DNA of 64,000 nt from Pseudomonas vranovensis DSM 16006 (lineage in GTDB: Bacteria; Pseudomonadota; Gammaproteobacteria; Pseudomonadales; Pseudomonadaceae). Positions 1-8,917 of the stretch are shown one piece after another. Both the position numbers and the translations under genes were made by a program. The DNA lies in assembly GCF_000425805.1 (NCBI RefSeq), contig NZ_KE384459.1:33719-97718 (forward strand). Direction: 5' to 3'. The notes beneath the pieces were generated by a model, which searched no databases, was not told the DNA's origin, and saw only the letters and a program-made list of their open reading frames with translations. The first letter of the stretch is position 1. Every line of letters starts with the position of its first letter.

Positions 1-25
1 CCTGGTCCTCAAGCTGACGATGAGC

Positions 26-307
26 TCACTGATGCTTGGTTGCACGGCTTTGGCCGACCTCCACAACCTCGACAGACAACCCGGACAAGCGAATTCGCGC
101 TTCCCCAATCAGTTCGGCAATTCCTCGACTGGATTTGAGCGAACGGGTACTGATCGCATTCATGACCACTTTTTTCAACGGGTCTTTGCAACTGGTGAGG
201 TTCAATGTCATGCACGTGCCATCGACGCTGCACTCACACAGATCAGGCAGCAAGGCACGTTCGATCAGCTGCTTGATCTCAAGGTCGGACAAACCGTACA
301 GGTCCAT
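26..307 (-). CDS. DUF1652 family protein
   Basis: A 93-residue protein of unknown function. The N-terminal MDLYGLSDLEIKQLIERALLP followed by a Cys-Glu-Cys step and the central ISTRSLKSSRGIAELIGEAR pattern match the small DUF1652 family that is common in Pseudomonas, usually one domain of this length. The start at 307 has a strong GAGGAG six bases upstream. It is the last minus-strand gene at this edge and lies about 190 bp downstream of the LuxR-type regulator, so it probably has its own promoter. No signal peptide or membrane segment is visible. Family assignment is from the sequence pattern; no role can be given. Confidence 0.75.
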   Translation of the reverse strand: MDLYGLSDLEIKQLIERALLPDLCECSVDGTCMTLNLTSCKDPLKKVVMNAISTRSLKSSRGIAELIGEARIRLSGLSVEVVEVGQSRATKHQ

Positions 308-496
308 GGCGATCTCCTCAGTGTTCCCATTTTGAGGCGGGAGTCGCGAGGCTCGTTCAAAATAAATTCATACTATCGAGCGTAATCTATCGGCCCAACC
401 CTATAGTCAAGCGGTAGTTTTCCTGAGAATCGGCGAACTCGAGAGCTGCAGCGGTGCCAGTCGACATACGCTGCGTTACTGCGAACAGATCGAGCG

Positions 497-1315
497 TCAG
501 AAGCTGAACAGCTCTCCGCGTTGAGACGACTCCCCCTTGATCGCCTGTACAAACAACGCCAGCAACTCCGACTGACTACCAATCCCCAGCTTTTCATACA
601 GGTTCTTGCGGTGGACCTTCACCGTTGCCGGACTGATCCGCAGCTTCTGCGCGATGGACTGGCTGGAGTGCCCTTGCAGCAGTAGCCTGACCACTTCGCG
701 CTCACGCTCGGTCAATGAACCTCGACCAAAGTTGGCAAATGCTTCTCGCACCAGATGGTCATGATCATCTGCCGGTCTGGCTGCGGCCTGGCTGTTCGCT
801 TCCCAGGCTGCGCGCACCGCGGCACTAACAACCGGGACGGCGCTTTCCAGCTGTCTGATTTCGTCATCGAAGAACCGCGTGCGACCTCTTCGTCGCATCA
901 GCGACAGCACCCCATGGGTGTCGGGGCGCAGGGTGATGAAAAAGCCGACCTCTTCGCACAAGCCGAGGTGGTGGTAATAGGTCAGAAAGTATTCGCTGTT
1001 GTAGAACTGGTCGGGCGCCAATTGACGCATGCTGTACACACCCTCGGACTGTTCCGGGTGGCAGGCCAGGTAGAACGGGTCGAGCAGATAGGGACCGGTC
1101 TGGTACTCGTCAATGAAAATGCACCGCTGTTCTGCCGTGAAGGTGTCGAACAACGCCAGCGGGCGATAGCTGCCCTCATAAATGAACAGCACGAAGTGAT
1201 CCGCGATGCTCAAGCGCCGCAGCCAGGCCGCCAACGCGTGCAGTTGCTGGCCCCCCGGGGGATGCGTCAGCACGTCGACAACACTTCGAGTCCAATCAGT
1301 CAGGTGCAGTTGCAT
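497..1315 (-). CDS. LuxR-type (GerE helix-turn-helix) transcriptional regulator
   Basis: A predicted cytoplasmic DNA-binding regulator of 272 residues. The last 65 residues are a classic LuxR/GerE helix-turn-helix: LTEREREVVRLLLQGHSSQS, IAQKLRISPATVKVHRKNLY and EKLG. The N-terminal 200 residues are not an obvious acyl-homoserine-lactone-binding, receiver or large ATPase domain. They carry Trp- and Tyr-rich stretches and may be a GAF/PAS-like sensor (inference). The start at 1315 has GAGG nine bases upstream; a longer reading to 1366 lacks a better site. It follows the aldehyde dehydrogenase stop by 64 bp on the same strand, so it is probably the last gene of the permease/dehydrogenase operon and may regulate it. 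Confidence 0.85.
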   Translation of the reverse strand: MQLHLTDWTRSVVDVLTHPPGGQQLHALAAWLRRLSIADHFVLFIYEGSYRPLALFDTFTAEQRCIFIDEYQTGPYLLDPFYLACHPEQSEGVYSMRQLAPDQFYNSEYFLTYYHHLGLCEEVGFFITLRPDTHGVLSLMRRRGRTRFFDDEIRQLESAVPVVSAAVRAAWEANSQAAARPADDHDHLVREAFANFGRGSLTEREREVVRLLLQGHSSQSIAQKLRISPATVKVHRKNLYEKLGIGSQSELLALFVQAIKGESSQRGELFSF

Positions 1316-1379
1316 GATCACGTGCCTCAAGGGGTCAGGGAGCCGGTGGCACACGCCACCGCTCAAGCCGGCTGCGGTA

Positions 1380-2861
1380 CTACTTCAGGTACCAGCCCCA
1401 GTTCTGGTCACTGTCGTAGCGGGTGATCTGCTTGATTTCCAGGTAGTTGTTCAACCCCCACTCGCCAAGCTCGCGGCCGATACCACTTTGTTTGTAGCCA
1501 CCCCAGGGCGCCTCGGTAAAGGTTGGCTGCGAGCAGTTGATCCAGACGATGCCGGCGCGCAGCTTGCGGGCCACCCGTTCGGCGCGGACCAGGTCTTTGG
1601 ACATCACTGCCGCTGCCAGGCCAAAACGTGAGTCGTTGGCTGAGCGCAGGGCCTCGGCCTCATCGTCAAACGGCCGTACACACACCACCGGCCCGAAGAT
1701 TTCTTCACGCCAGATCGCGCTGTGTAGCGGTACATCGGCAAAGAGGGTTGGCTGCAGGTAGAAGCCTTGATCAAAACCGGTGGGGCGTTCGCCGCCATAA
1801 ACAAGTCGGGCACCCTCCTCCAGCCCGCCGGCGATGGCAGTCAACACCTTGTCGTATTGGCCCTTGCTCACCAGTGGCCCCAGCAGCACACCCTCCTCCA
1901 TGCCGTTGCCGATGCGAACCTTCTCGGCCTCTTGGCGCAGCCGGTCGAGCAGCGGCGCATAGAGCTCACGCTGAACCAGTACCCGAGAGGTGGCTGAACA
2001 CACCTGCCCCTGGTTCCAGAAGATCCCGAACATGATCCACTCGACCGCTGACTCGATATCGCTATCGGCGAAGACGATGAAAGGCGATTTGCCGCCCAGC
2101 TCCAGGCTGATGTTCTTGATGTCATTGGCGGCCGCTTGCATGATCCTGCTGCCGGTCGGCACACTCCCGGTGAAGGCCAGCTTGTCGATGCCCGGGTGCT
2201 CGGCCAGTGCGGCGCCAGCACTCTGGCCCAGGCCTGGCAGCACGTTCAATACGCCCGCTGGCAGCCCGGCAGCGTCCGCAATACGCGCCAGTTCAAGCGC
2301 CGTCATGGGTGTCAGCTCGGACGGTTTGAGCACCATGCAGCAGCCGGCCGCCAAGGCCGGTGCCACTTTCCAGGCGGCCATCAGCAGCGGAAAGTTCCAG
2401 GGGATGATCGCCCCGGCCACACCCACCGGCTCCTTGCGTACTACCGAGCTGAAGCGCTCATCGGCCAAGGCCACGGGTTGATCTTGCCGATCGTCCAGGC
2501 CTTCGGCGAGGTCGGCATAGTAATCAAAGCAACCCGCGCTGTCCCCGACATCCCACAGGGCTTCCGGCAGCGGCTTGCCGTTGTCGCGCACCTCAAGCTC
2601 GGCCAACGCCTGCTGGCGGTCGCGGATGCCCTGGGCGATACGCCGCAGCACGGCGGCACGCGCCGAACCGCTCAGGTGTGGCCAAGGCCCCTCGTCGAAA
2701 GCCTGGCGTGCGGCCTGCACCGCAAGGTCGACGTCGGCGGCGGTGGCAGCGGCCACTCTGGCGATCAGTGCCTCGCTGCTCGGGTCGATGGTAGCGAAGG
2801 TCCTGCCCTCGACCGGATCCACCCATTGGCCATTGATATACAGCTGAGTATCGGCATTCAT
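1380..2861 (-). CDS. NAD(P)-dependent aldehyde dehydrogenase
   Basis: A 493-residue aldehyde dehydrogenase of normal family length that oxidises an aldehyde to its acid. Visible hallmarks are the WNFPLLMAAWKVAPALAAG cofactor region, SLELGGKSP with the general-base Glu, and NQGQVCSATSR with the nucleophilic Cys. The C-terminal EAPWGGYKQSGIGRELG resembles betaine/aminoaldehyde dehydrogenases. The start at 2861 is chosen for its GGAG seven bases upstream; an eight-codon extension has none. It lies between the alcohol dehydrogenase and the LuxR regulator. With the adjacent alcohol dehydrogenase and permease it suggests uptake and stepwise oxidation of an alcohol or amine-derived compound. The substrate is not determined. 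Confidence 0.93.
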   Translation of the reverse strand: MNADTQLYINGQWVDPVEGRTFATIDPSSEALIARVAAATAADVDLAVQAARQAFDEGPWPHLSGSARAAVLRRIAQGIRDRQQALAELEVRDNGKPLPEALWDVGDSAGCFDYYADLAEGLDDRQDQPVALADERFSSVVRKEPVGVAGAIIPWNFPLLMAAWKVAPALAAGCCMVLKPSELTPMTALELARIADAAGLPAGVLNVLPGLGQSAGAALAEHPGIDKLAFTGSVPTGSRIMQAAANDIKNISLELGGKSPFIVFADSDIESAVEWIMFGIFWNQGQVCSATSRVLVQRELYAPLLDRLRQEAEKVRIGNGMEEGVLLGPLVSKGQYDKVLTAIAGGLEEGARLVYGGERPTGFDQGFYLQPTLFADVPLHSAIWREEIFGPVVCVRPFDDEAEALRSANDSRFGLAAAVMSKDLVRAERVARKLRAGIVWINCSQPTFTEAPWGGYKQSGIGRELGEWGLNNYLEIKQITRYDSDQNWGWYLK

Positions 2862-2916
2862 GTTTGAACTCCAAGCAAGCAACACGGCTGGCGCTTGCGC
2901 GCCAACCGAACCGGTG

Positions 2917-3960
2917 TCAGGAAATTTTCAGCACCTTGCGGCCCACTACCGTGCCTTGGCGGATCTGCTCGAAAATCTCGCCGATCTCGCCCAGGGTGGT
3001 CAAGCTCGCTTGCACCGCGACCAGGCCGTTGGCCGCGAACTCCACGGCCTCATGCAGGTCTTGCCGGGTGCCCACGTTAGAGCCACGGATCGACAATTCC
3101 CAGTTGACGATGCGGTCGATGGAGCTGCGCACTTCATCGGCAGCGCCACCCGGCTGGCCAATGTAGATCGCCGTGCCGCCGGGACGCAGCAGTTTCACCG
3201 CCAGTTCAAATGCCTTGTTCGACGTGGCCGTCACCAGCACGCCATGCACACCACCCAACTCTTCGTGGATCGCGCTTTCAGGGTCTTTCAAGACGTTGTA
3301 CACGCGCTCGGCGCCCAGGCGATGGGCCAGTTCCAGTTTTTTATCGCTGACATCAACGGCCACCACCCTCAGGCCCATGGCCTTGGCGTACTGCACCGCC
3401 ACATGCCCCAGGCCGCCGATGCCGATCACAGCCATCCACTGTCCTGGCCGGGCGCCCGAACGCTTCAACCCGCGATACGTCGTGACGCCGGCACAAAGAA
3501 TCGGCGCCAGGGCATACAAGTCAGCACCCTGCGGTACTTTTGCCACGAACGCCGCCGGCGCAACCATGTACTCGGCATAGCCGCCCGGTTTGCTGTAGCC
3601 GGTGGCCTCGCCCTGCTTGCAGATGGTCTCCATGCCGGCGCGGCAGTACTCACATGCGCCGCAAGCGCTGTACATCCAAGGCACGCCAACGGTATCGCCG
3701 ACCTTGTAGCCAGTCACTCCCTCACCGAGCTGGGCAATGTGCCCGGTGACTTCATGGCCAGGAATCAGCGGCAGGTTCGGGGGTGTCGGCCAGTCGCCAT
3801 CGCAGGCATGCACATCGCTGTGGCAAACGCCGCAGGCCACGACCTTGATGAGAATTTCGCCAATGCCCGGCTGCGGTACCGGCACCTGCTCAAGGTTCAG
3901 CGGCCCGCCCAGTTCACGAAGCACAGCGGCGGTCATGGTTTTCTTGTTTGTGTCCAACAT
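2917..3960 (-). CDS. Zinc-dependent alcohol dehydrogenase (AdhP type)
   Basis: A 347-residue medium-chain zinc alcohol dehydrogenase interconverting a primary alcohol and its aldehyde with NAD. The catalytic zinc ligands are in CGVCHSDVHACDGDWP and the PGHE segment. The structural zinc site is seen as CGACEYCRAGMETIC. The Rossmann motif GIGGLGHVAVQYAKAMG is intact. Length and motif order match AdhP/AdhA-type enzymes. The start at 3960 has GAGG eight bases upstream. It ends 55 bp before the aldehyde dehydrogenase, so alcohol to aldehyde to acid is the likely sequence within this operon. Regulation by the LuxR-type gene at the operon end is inferred only from position. Confidence 0.92.
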   Translation of the reverse strand: MLDTNKKTMTAAVLRELGGPLNLEQVPVPQPGIGEILIKVVACGVCHSDVHACDGDWPTPPNLPLIPGHEVTGHIAQLGEGVTGYKVGDTVGVPWMYSACGACEYCRAGMETICKQGEATGYSKPGGYAEYMVAPAAFVAKVPQGADLYALAPILCAGVTTYRGLKRSGARPGQWMAVIGIGGLGHVAVQYAKAMGLRVVAVDVSDKKLELAHRLGAERVYNVLKDPESAIHEELGGVHGVLVTATSNKAFELAVKLLRPGGTAIYIGQPGGAADEVRSSIDRIVNWELSIRGSNVGTRQDLHEAVEFAANGLVAVQASLTTLGEIGEIFEQIRQGTVVGRKVLKIS

Positions 3961-4051
3961 AACGACATCCTCATGAAATAACGTTTTTCTGGCAACACTG
4001 CGCCCCTGGCGCAGAGGAACCTGCGCGCCAAAGGTTGTTCGATGATTGCGC

Positions 4052-4639
4052 TCAGCTTGCCAGGGCTTCGCAGCGGCTGGCGTGAAGCAACAAAGAGATC
4101 TGTTGAATGAGCAGCACCGTGCTGTCCACTTCGGCAGGTGTGGGTTGGCGCCCGTATTTCACCGGTGGTATGAGCATCCAGACAAAGTCCCCATAGTTGG
4201 GGCTGAGCACCACCTCGCAGGTTTTGTCTGCCGGGTGGTAATGGATGCTCAAGCCCCCCAGTTCCATCGCCATGCACAGGGGCAGCACCACGGCACTGGC
4301 GTTGAGTCGATCGCACACGGCTTGACGGCCGCGGTCCACTACAAAACTCGCCGTCCGGGTCGAAGGCTTCCAGCCGCGATAACGCAGGCGAATCATCATG
4401 GCTGTTGCGCCCAGGTCCACCGCAACCTTCCAGCGCCAGCGGCAGGTGTAGATGCGCCCAATCACTTTGCTGGACAAGCGATGCTCAAGCACCAGGTCAT
4501 CTGCGCCCAGGCGGTGGTCCAGGACCGACACTGCACGTTCACTGTCGGCAACGTCATGGGCCATGTACGGGGCAAAGCGCGAAACCGTATCCCGAAGCAT
4601 CTGCTGCGCGCGCCGGTCGATGATCGAATAAAGATCCAT
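4052..4639 (-). CDS. Conserved protein, DUF3156-like
   Basis: A 195-residue soluble protein with no signal peptide or transmembrane stretch. I recognise it only loosely as a DUF3156-type protein, a gammaproteobacterial family often found beside amino-acid permeases; that assignment comes from context and general pattern rather than from a diagnostic motif. It starts with GAGGA seven bases upstream and lies 18 bp after the permease stop, so it is co-transcribed with it. A His-Tyr-His cluster (GGLSIHYHPADKTCE) and a Cys/Arg-rich middle could bind a ligand or metal, but this is speculation. Its product could assist the permease or the dehydrogenases downstream. Confidence 0.6.
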   Translation of the reverse strand: MDLYSIIDRRAQQMLRDTVSRFAPYMAHDVADSERAVSVLDHRLGADDLVLEHRLSSKVIGRIYTCRWRWKVAVDLGATAMMIRLRYRGWKPSTRTASFVVDRGRQAVCDRLNASAVVLPLCMAMELGGLSIHYHPADKTCEVVLSPNYGDFVWMLIPPVKYGRQPTPAEVDSTVLLIQQISLLLHASRCEALAS

Positions 4640-4657
4640 GCGGGCTTCCTCGTCGGG

Positions 4658-6094
4658 TTACTGGCGTTTCAACTGGGCAAGCATGTCGCGCTCGAGCCCG
4701 TCACCGGGTTCATCCAGCGACTCGGAGCGATGCACGATCCGGCGCAGCACCTCGTCGAGCGGCACCGGCTGGAACAACGCCTGGCCGGTCTTCTTCAGGT
4801 AGATCACGCCAAACGCCAGGATCAAGGCCGAGCACACCACGGCAATGCCCAGTACCTGGGTATCGGCAACCAGCGAGCCGATCATGTACAGGCAAGCGGC
4901 AATCCCCACCAACTGTGGCAGCGGGTAGAGCGGTGTGCGGAAAGGACGGTGGGCATTGGGGTACTTGACCCGCAGTACCAGGACGTTGACCTGGGCGATC
5001 AGGTACGACATCAGCCAGGTGGTGCAGGCCACACTGATCATCATGGTGATCAAGGCGATGTCGGCCTGGTTGGCCATGGCGTAGACCAGCACGATCAGGA
5101 TCAGCGCCACCACGAAGAAGATACTGAACCAGGGCGTTCTTGCGGTGGGGTGCAGCCAGGAAAAAATCTTCGGCAGCATGCCTTCGCGTGACAGGCCATA
5201 CAACATGCGTGGCACGGCGATCAGATAGGTGTCGCAGGTGGTGACTGCCGCCAGGATCGAGATACTGCCCATGAGGATCAGCCCGGGCTGCCCCAACATG
5301 GCTGCTGCCCCGTCGACATGGGGAATGGTCGAGGCGGCCAGCTCTTCCAGCGACAGGTAGCGGGTGATGCTCAAGCCAAACAGCAGGTCGACCAACCAGA
5401 TACTCGCGCAGCCAAAAATCATCGCCAGGGGGATGGTGCGCCCTGGGTTCTTGACCTCTTCGGCCAGGGGCGCGACGAATTCCATGCCGATGAACAGCCA
5501 GATCGCCAGGCTCAGGTGGCCAAGCTGATCCTGCCAGGGGCCGACAGAGAATGCCGGCTGTTCGGCCAGGGGGGCCGCCGTCTGGAAGCCGGTCAAGCCC
5601 CAGACACCCACCAGGCCGAGCATCAGCATCATGGCGATGGCCAGGGTCGTTTGCACGCGGCCGAACACGTCCACGCCTTTGAGGTTGATGGCTACCAGTA
5701 CCGCCAGGATGCCCAGCGAAAACAGATACCACGGCACCCCGGTCAACCGTTCCAGCGACTGGCCGCCGATAATCATGTTGGTGCCGCCGTCGGTACCCAC
5801 CAGCACGATGTAGCCGGCCAGCACCGCAAACAGAGCCGGGAGCTTGCCCAGTGCCGGCAGGGTGTATTCCCCCACCATGCCGGCCCCCGGCAACATGGCA
5901 GCGAGTTCGGAATACGACATGGCAACGCACAGGATCACCACCAGCGCCACCAATGCCACGAGGCTGAATGCGGGCCCCGAAACACCGTAGCCATTGCCCA
6001 GCGCCACCATGGCCGTGCCCGACACCACCAGGCCCACCGATGTGGAGTAGGCAGCCCAGAACCCCAGGCTTCGGCTCAACTTCAAACTACTCAT
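4658..6094 (-). CDS. APC-superfamily amino acid/amine permease
   Basis: A 478-residue inner-membrane transporter with about twelve hydrophobic segments. The N-terminal LGFWAAYSTSVGLVVSGTAM is a typical APC-superfamily first helix, with a Gly-rich unwound region before GYG. The predicted role is import of an amino acid, amine or related compound for the dehydrogenases downstream. The start at 6094 (MSSLKLSRS) is chosen because AGAGGTG precedes it by six to seven bases and the next residues form the first helix; a 54-codon upstream reading lacks these features. It is the first gene of the five-gene minus-strand operon, so the operon promoter should lie in 6095-6488. Confidence 0.88.
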   Translation of the reverse strand: MSSLKLSRSLGFWAAYSTSVGLVVSGTAMVALGNGYGVSGPAFSLVALVALVVILCVAMSYSELAAMLPGAGMVGEYTLPALGKLPALFAVLAGYIVLVGTDGGTNMIIGGQSLERLTGVPWYLFSLGILAVLVAINLKGVDVFGRVQTTLAIAMMLMLGLVGVWGLTGFQTAAPLAEQPAFSVGPWQDQLGHLSLAIWLFIGMEFVAPLAEEVKNPGRTIPLAMIFGCASIWLVDLLFGLSITRYLSLEELAASTIPHVDGAAAMLGQPGLILMGSISILAAVTTCDTYLIAVPRMLYGLSREGMLPKIFSWLHPTARTPWFSIFFVVALILIVLVYAMANQADIALITMMISVACTTWLMSYLIAQVNVLVLRVKYPNAHRPFRTPLYPLPQLVGIAACLYMIGSLVADTQVLGIAVVCSALILAFGVIYLKKTGQALFQPVPLDEVLRRIVHRSESLDEPGDGLERDMLAQLKRQ

Positions 6095-6488
6095 AACGCA
6101 CCTCTCCACTATTGTTTTTTTAATGACAAGCGGTGTGACGTAAACAGGAAGTGGGGGTAACGCTATCAATGCGGTGTCGAGGCTGTACATACACCGACGG
6201 GGGTAGACGCGTGACTCAGGTAAAACAACAGGCGCCGAACCAGTCCCAAAGCACAATCCAGGAGCAGCAAGGCAACAACGGCAGGCTCGGTGCAGCGGCG
6301 GGGGGAGTCGCCGACGAAACGCGGCGTCAGACGGGTACCAGCGGTCGATCGAGATGACGAATTTATTAACGAGTGCCTCTAAAAGGACGCCACCTGGCCA
6401 GGCGCTGCCAGGAACGGCAGCAACACAAGCCAGGGTTGGCCTCCAGTCGTTGCAGGCGTGAAGCGGGTCGCCAATCTAAACCTGGCCC
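6095..6488. other. Intergenic region upstream of the permease operon
   Basis: About 390 bp with no convincing gene. It must hold the promoter of the minus-strand permease operon and the end of the DUF3015 transcript, also minus strand. A short hairpin, CCTGGC at 6393-6398 pairing with GCCAGG at 6407-6412, is followed on the minus strand by TCCTTTTAG. It could be a weak terminator for the DUF3015 gene. No clear sigma-54 or sigma-70 promoter was identified. Confidence 0.4.
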
Positions 6489-6995
6489 CTAGCTCGGCAG
6501 TTTTACATAACGGGCCAGTTGCTGGTCACGACTCATGACATCAAGGGTTGCGGTGAGAACCTGATCAGCGGTGACGTCCGGGGTAGAGAAGATACTGGAG
6601 AAGTTCTGGTGGGTGACCTGAGCAAAGTGCGTACGGTCTGCCTGGTCTATGCCCAACAGCGTGGCATACGCACTCAAGGCTTCGCCCTGCCCTTGCGCCA
6701 TGTCCTCGGCAATGCTGTCCATCATGCCGTTCATGGCCAGCATCGAGCGCCCGCCATAGCCCAGCCGGGCCTTGGAGTCACAACCGTTGGTGCCGGAGGT
6801 CAAGCCGAAAGTTGCGTTACCCGAGGTACCGTTGGTAGTCGTCGCCAGCAAGTGCGACCCCAGGCCGTTCTTGCCCTCGAACAGCATGTTGCCCCAGCCG
6901 CAACCGTTGCCACCCGCCTGGTCCGCATGCGCCACCAGCGCGGCAGTGCTTAAAACACCGAAAACAAACACATTTTTGAGAAGTTTCTTAGACAT
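6489..6995 (-). CDS. DUF3015 family secreted protein
   Basis: A 168-residue exported protein of unknown function. The first 24 residues (MSKKLLKNVFVFGVLSTAAL, ending VAHA) are a signal peptide. The mature start carries GNGCGWGNMLFEGKNGLGSH and then LLATTTNGTSGNATFGLTSG, the characteristic pattern of the Pseudomonas DUF3015 family; two or three Cys residues probably form disulfides. Length fits the family. It stands alone between two long intergenic regions and is likely monocistronic. The start at 6995 is followed directly by the basic signal-peptide N-region; GGAAAA lies just upstream on the minus strand. Confidence 0.85.
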   Translation of the reverse strand: MSKKLLKNVFVFGVLSTAALVAHADQAGGNGCGWGNMLFEGKNGLGSHLLATTTNGTSGNATFGLTSGTNGCDSKARLGYGGRSMLAMNGMMDSIAEDMAQGQGEALSAYATLLGIDQADRTHFAQVTHQNFSSIFSTPDVTADQVLTATLDVMSRDQQLARYVKLPS

Positions 6996-7352
6996 GAGCG
7001 TTTTCCTTGTCGAGGTCGTTTTCTATACGGTCCAGATCGAGGGAGGGTATTCACCTGAAATACCCATGACTAAGTGTGTAGATGACCTGAACCCAATTCG
7101 CCAGCCAGGCGCTGAACATAAAAGACAAGACTCGACATGGTGAATTGCCCCGAATGCCCTAGCCACCGTGCAAGCTCACTGCGAAACGCTGTTCAAACAC
7201 TATCGGTGACAACTGTTTGTTGAAATCACGGCGGTGCTTGCGGTGTAGAATGCCTCGATGTAATCGAACACATTGCATGGAGGGACACCCTCCCCTCAAC
7301 CTGGACTGTAGAACCCACTCACGCCTTTTGTCGTTTACCGCTGGAAGACCTC
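6996..7352. other. Intergenic region between DUF3015 gene and a small membrane ORF
   Basis: About 357 bp without a recognisable gene. It lies between the divergent DUF3015 gene (minus) and the 59-residue ORF (plus). On the plus strand TTGAAA at 7220-7225 and TAGAAT at 7246-7251 resemble sigma-70 boxes, but the spacer is 20 bp, so this is only a weak promoter candidate. A short hairpin, GAGGG-acac-CCTC, lies near 7281-7293. Confidence 0.35.
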
Positions 7353-7532
7353 ATGAACAAACTGATCCTGCCTGTCGCCATCTTCGTCAGCGTGATGCTG
7401 ACTGGAAAAATATCCGAGCATTTCGGGGTGGAGGGCAGTTGGAAAATCGGCTTGCTTTGCCTCGTGGCCGCCGCCGTCCAGATCGCAGTTACCCGTTACC
7501 AGCGCACGCAGCGGCAAAAATCTCAATCCTGA
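7353..7532 (+). CDS. Small two-helix membrane protein (59 aa)
   Basis: A short gene read directly from the sequence: ATG at 7353, TGA at 7530-7532, 59 residues. It begins MNKLILPVAIFVSVMLTGKI and contains a second hydrophobic stretch, IGLLCLVAAAVQIAVT, then a basic Gln/Arg tail. Two short transmembrane helices with a small Glu/His/Gly loop are predicted. A GGAAGA Shine-Dalgarno lies just upstream of the ATG, and codon use is GC-rich and regular. No family is recognised. It converges on the aminotransferase-type gene. The chance that such a hydrophobic ORF with a good ribosome site is spurious is modest. Confidence 0.6.
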   Translation: MNKLILPVAIFVSVMLTGKISEHFGVEGSWKIGLLCLVAAAVQIAVTRYQRTQRQKSQS

Positions 7533-7597
7533 CGAGGGTGCTTGGCTGTCGGAAACCGCAGGGATCAGTCACGGTTGTGTGGGCATGATTCGTTGAG

Positions 7598-8917
7598 CTA
7601 TCTCAGGGATGTAATTGCGACATCGACCGCTTCGACAAGAATGTCCGCATGCTCTTTCGTAAACGCCAATAGCGGTCGTATCTTGAGCACGTTTTCGAGC
7701 GGGCCTGCGGCACTGATCAGCACACCCTGTTCACGCATCGAGTTGACGACCTTGCGAGCCTGCTCGGCTGCTGGTCTCTTGGTCGCGCGGTCGGTGACGA
7801 GCTCGACACCGAGGAACATGCCTGCCCCCCTGACCTCACCGATCATGTCATGGCGCTGCGCAAGCGTTGTCAGGCCCCCCAGCAGATATCCGCCAATGTC
7901 ATGGGATCTCTGCTGCAGATGTTCTTCCTGGATCACGTCCAGAACAGCCTGGCCTGCTGCACACGAGACCGGGTTGCCTCCAAATGTGTTGAAGTAGCGC
8001 ATGTTCTTTCCGAAGTCATCGACGACTTCAGGGCGTCCAACGATACCGGCAATGGGCTGACCATTACCCATCGGCTTGCCGAGCGTGACAATATCGGGAC
8101 GCACGCCATGCCTCGAGAAACCCCACATGTTCAGGCCGGTACGAGCAAAACCTGACTGCACCTCGTCCGCGATGTACAGCATTCCTTCTGCCTGAGCCAA
8201 CGCAACACCTTCAGCGAGGAAGCCCGTCGGCCCGGGCAGGACGCCGTCGCTGGAGAAGATGCCATCGAGCAAAATAGCCGCGGGGCGAATACCGTGCGCC
8301 TTGAGGTCATCGATCGCGGCACGTACGTCTGCGGCGAACGTCGCCCCCACGTTTGCAGCCCCCAGACGGTAAGCATCGGGGGCGCGGACGGTACGGACAT
8401 GCGCCGGGAGCACCATGCCGCGACCGAGCGACGGCGAAAGCTCGGCGATGTCTCCAGTCACACCGTGGTAGGCGAATTGGGTGATGATGACGCCGGTACC
8501 GCCTGTGTACTGCTTGGCGATCCGCAGCGCGAGGTCATTCGCTTCACTTCCGGTACAGGTGAACATCACCCGCTCCAGGTCACCAGGGAATGTGCCCAAC
8601 AACTGCTCGGCATAGTCGAGCACTCCCTCTTGCAGGTAGCGGGTGTGCGTGTTGAGCTGAAGTGACTGCCGGTACATTGCCTCAACCACTCGAGGATGGC
8701 AGTGACCGATGGAGGCGACGTTGTTGTAGGCATCCAGATAACGACGGCCCTGCTCATCGAAGAGCCAAACGCCCTCCCCTCGAACGGTATGAAGCGGTCG
8801 CTCGTAGAAAAGACGATACGCCGGGCCCAACAGACGCTCGCGGCGTTCAATCAGGCATCGTTCGGTTTCCGAAAGCCGAGTTGCGTCCTCTGGGGTGAAG
8901 CCGTTGATCATGCTCAT
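7598..8917 (-). CDS. Class III PLP enzyme, ammoniophospholyase-like
   Basis: A 439-residue fold-type I PLP enzyme of the class III aminotransferase family. Visible motifs: NNVASIGHCHPRVVEA, TCTGSEANDLALRIAKQY, the PLP Asp in ADEVQSGFARTG, and the Schiff-base Lys in TLGKPMGNGQP followed by FNTFGGNPVSCA. The NNVAxxGHCHP and FNTFGGxPVSC segments are close to those of human ethanolamine-phosphate and 5-phosphohydroxylysine phospho-lyases (AGXT2L1/AGXT2L2), not only ordinary transaminases. The ATG at 8917 overlaps the kinase stop as ATGA, with AGAGG seven bases upstream. Coupling to a HYKK-like kinase suggests elimination of phosphate and ammonia from a phosphorylated amino alcohol to give an aldehyde. 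Ordinary omega-transaminase activity is the alternative. Confidence 0.85.
   Translation of the reverse strand: MSMINGFTPEDATRLSETERCLIERRERLLGPAYRLFYERPLHTVRGEGVWLFDEQGRRYLDAYNNVASIGHCHPRVVEAMYRQSLQLNTHTRYLQEGVLDYAEQLLGTFPGDLERVMFTCTGSEANDLALRIAKQYTGGTGVIITQFAYHGVTGDIAELSPSLGRGMVLPAHVRTVRAPDAYRLGAANVGATFAADVRAAIDDLKAHGIRPAAILLDGIFSSDGVLPGPTGFLAEGVALAQAEGMLYIADEVQSGFARTGLNMWGFSRHGVRPDIVTLGKPMGNGQPIAGIVGRPEVVDDFGKNMRYFNTFGGNPVSCAAGQAVLDVIQEEHLQQRSHDIGGYLLGGLTTLAQRHDMIGEVRGAGMFLGVELVTDRATKRPAAEQARKVVNSMREQGVLISAAGPLENVLKIRPLLAFTKEHADILVEAVDVAITSLR

Noticed and set aside
4046..5191. 381-codon plus-strand frame over the permease and DUF3156-like genes
   Set aside because: Spans two real minus-strand genes, is His/Gln-rich and has no family features.
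7220..7251. Sigma-70 promoter for the small membrane ORF
   Set aside because: TTGAAA and TAGAAT are present but 20 bp apart; kept only as a remark in the intergenic entry.
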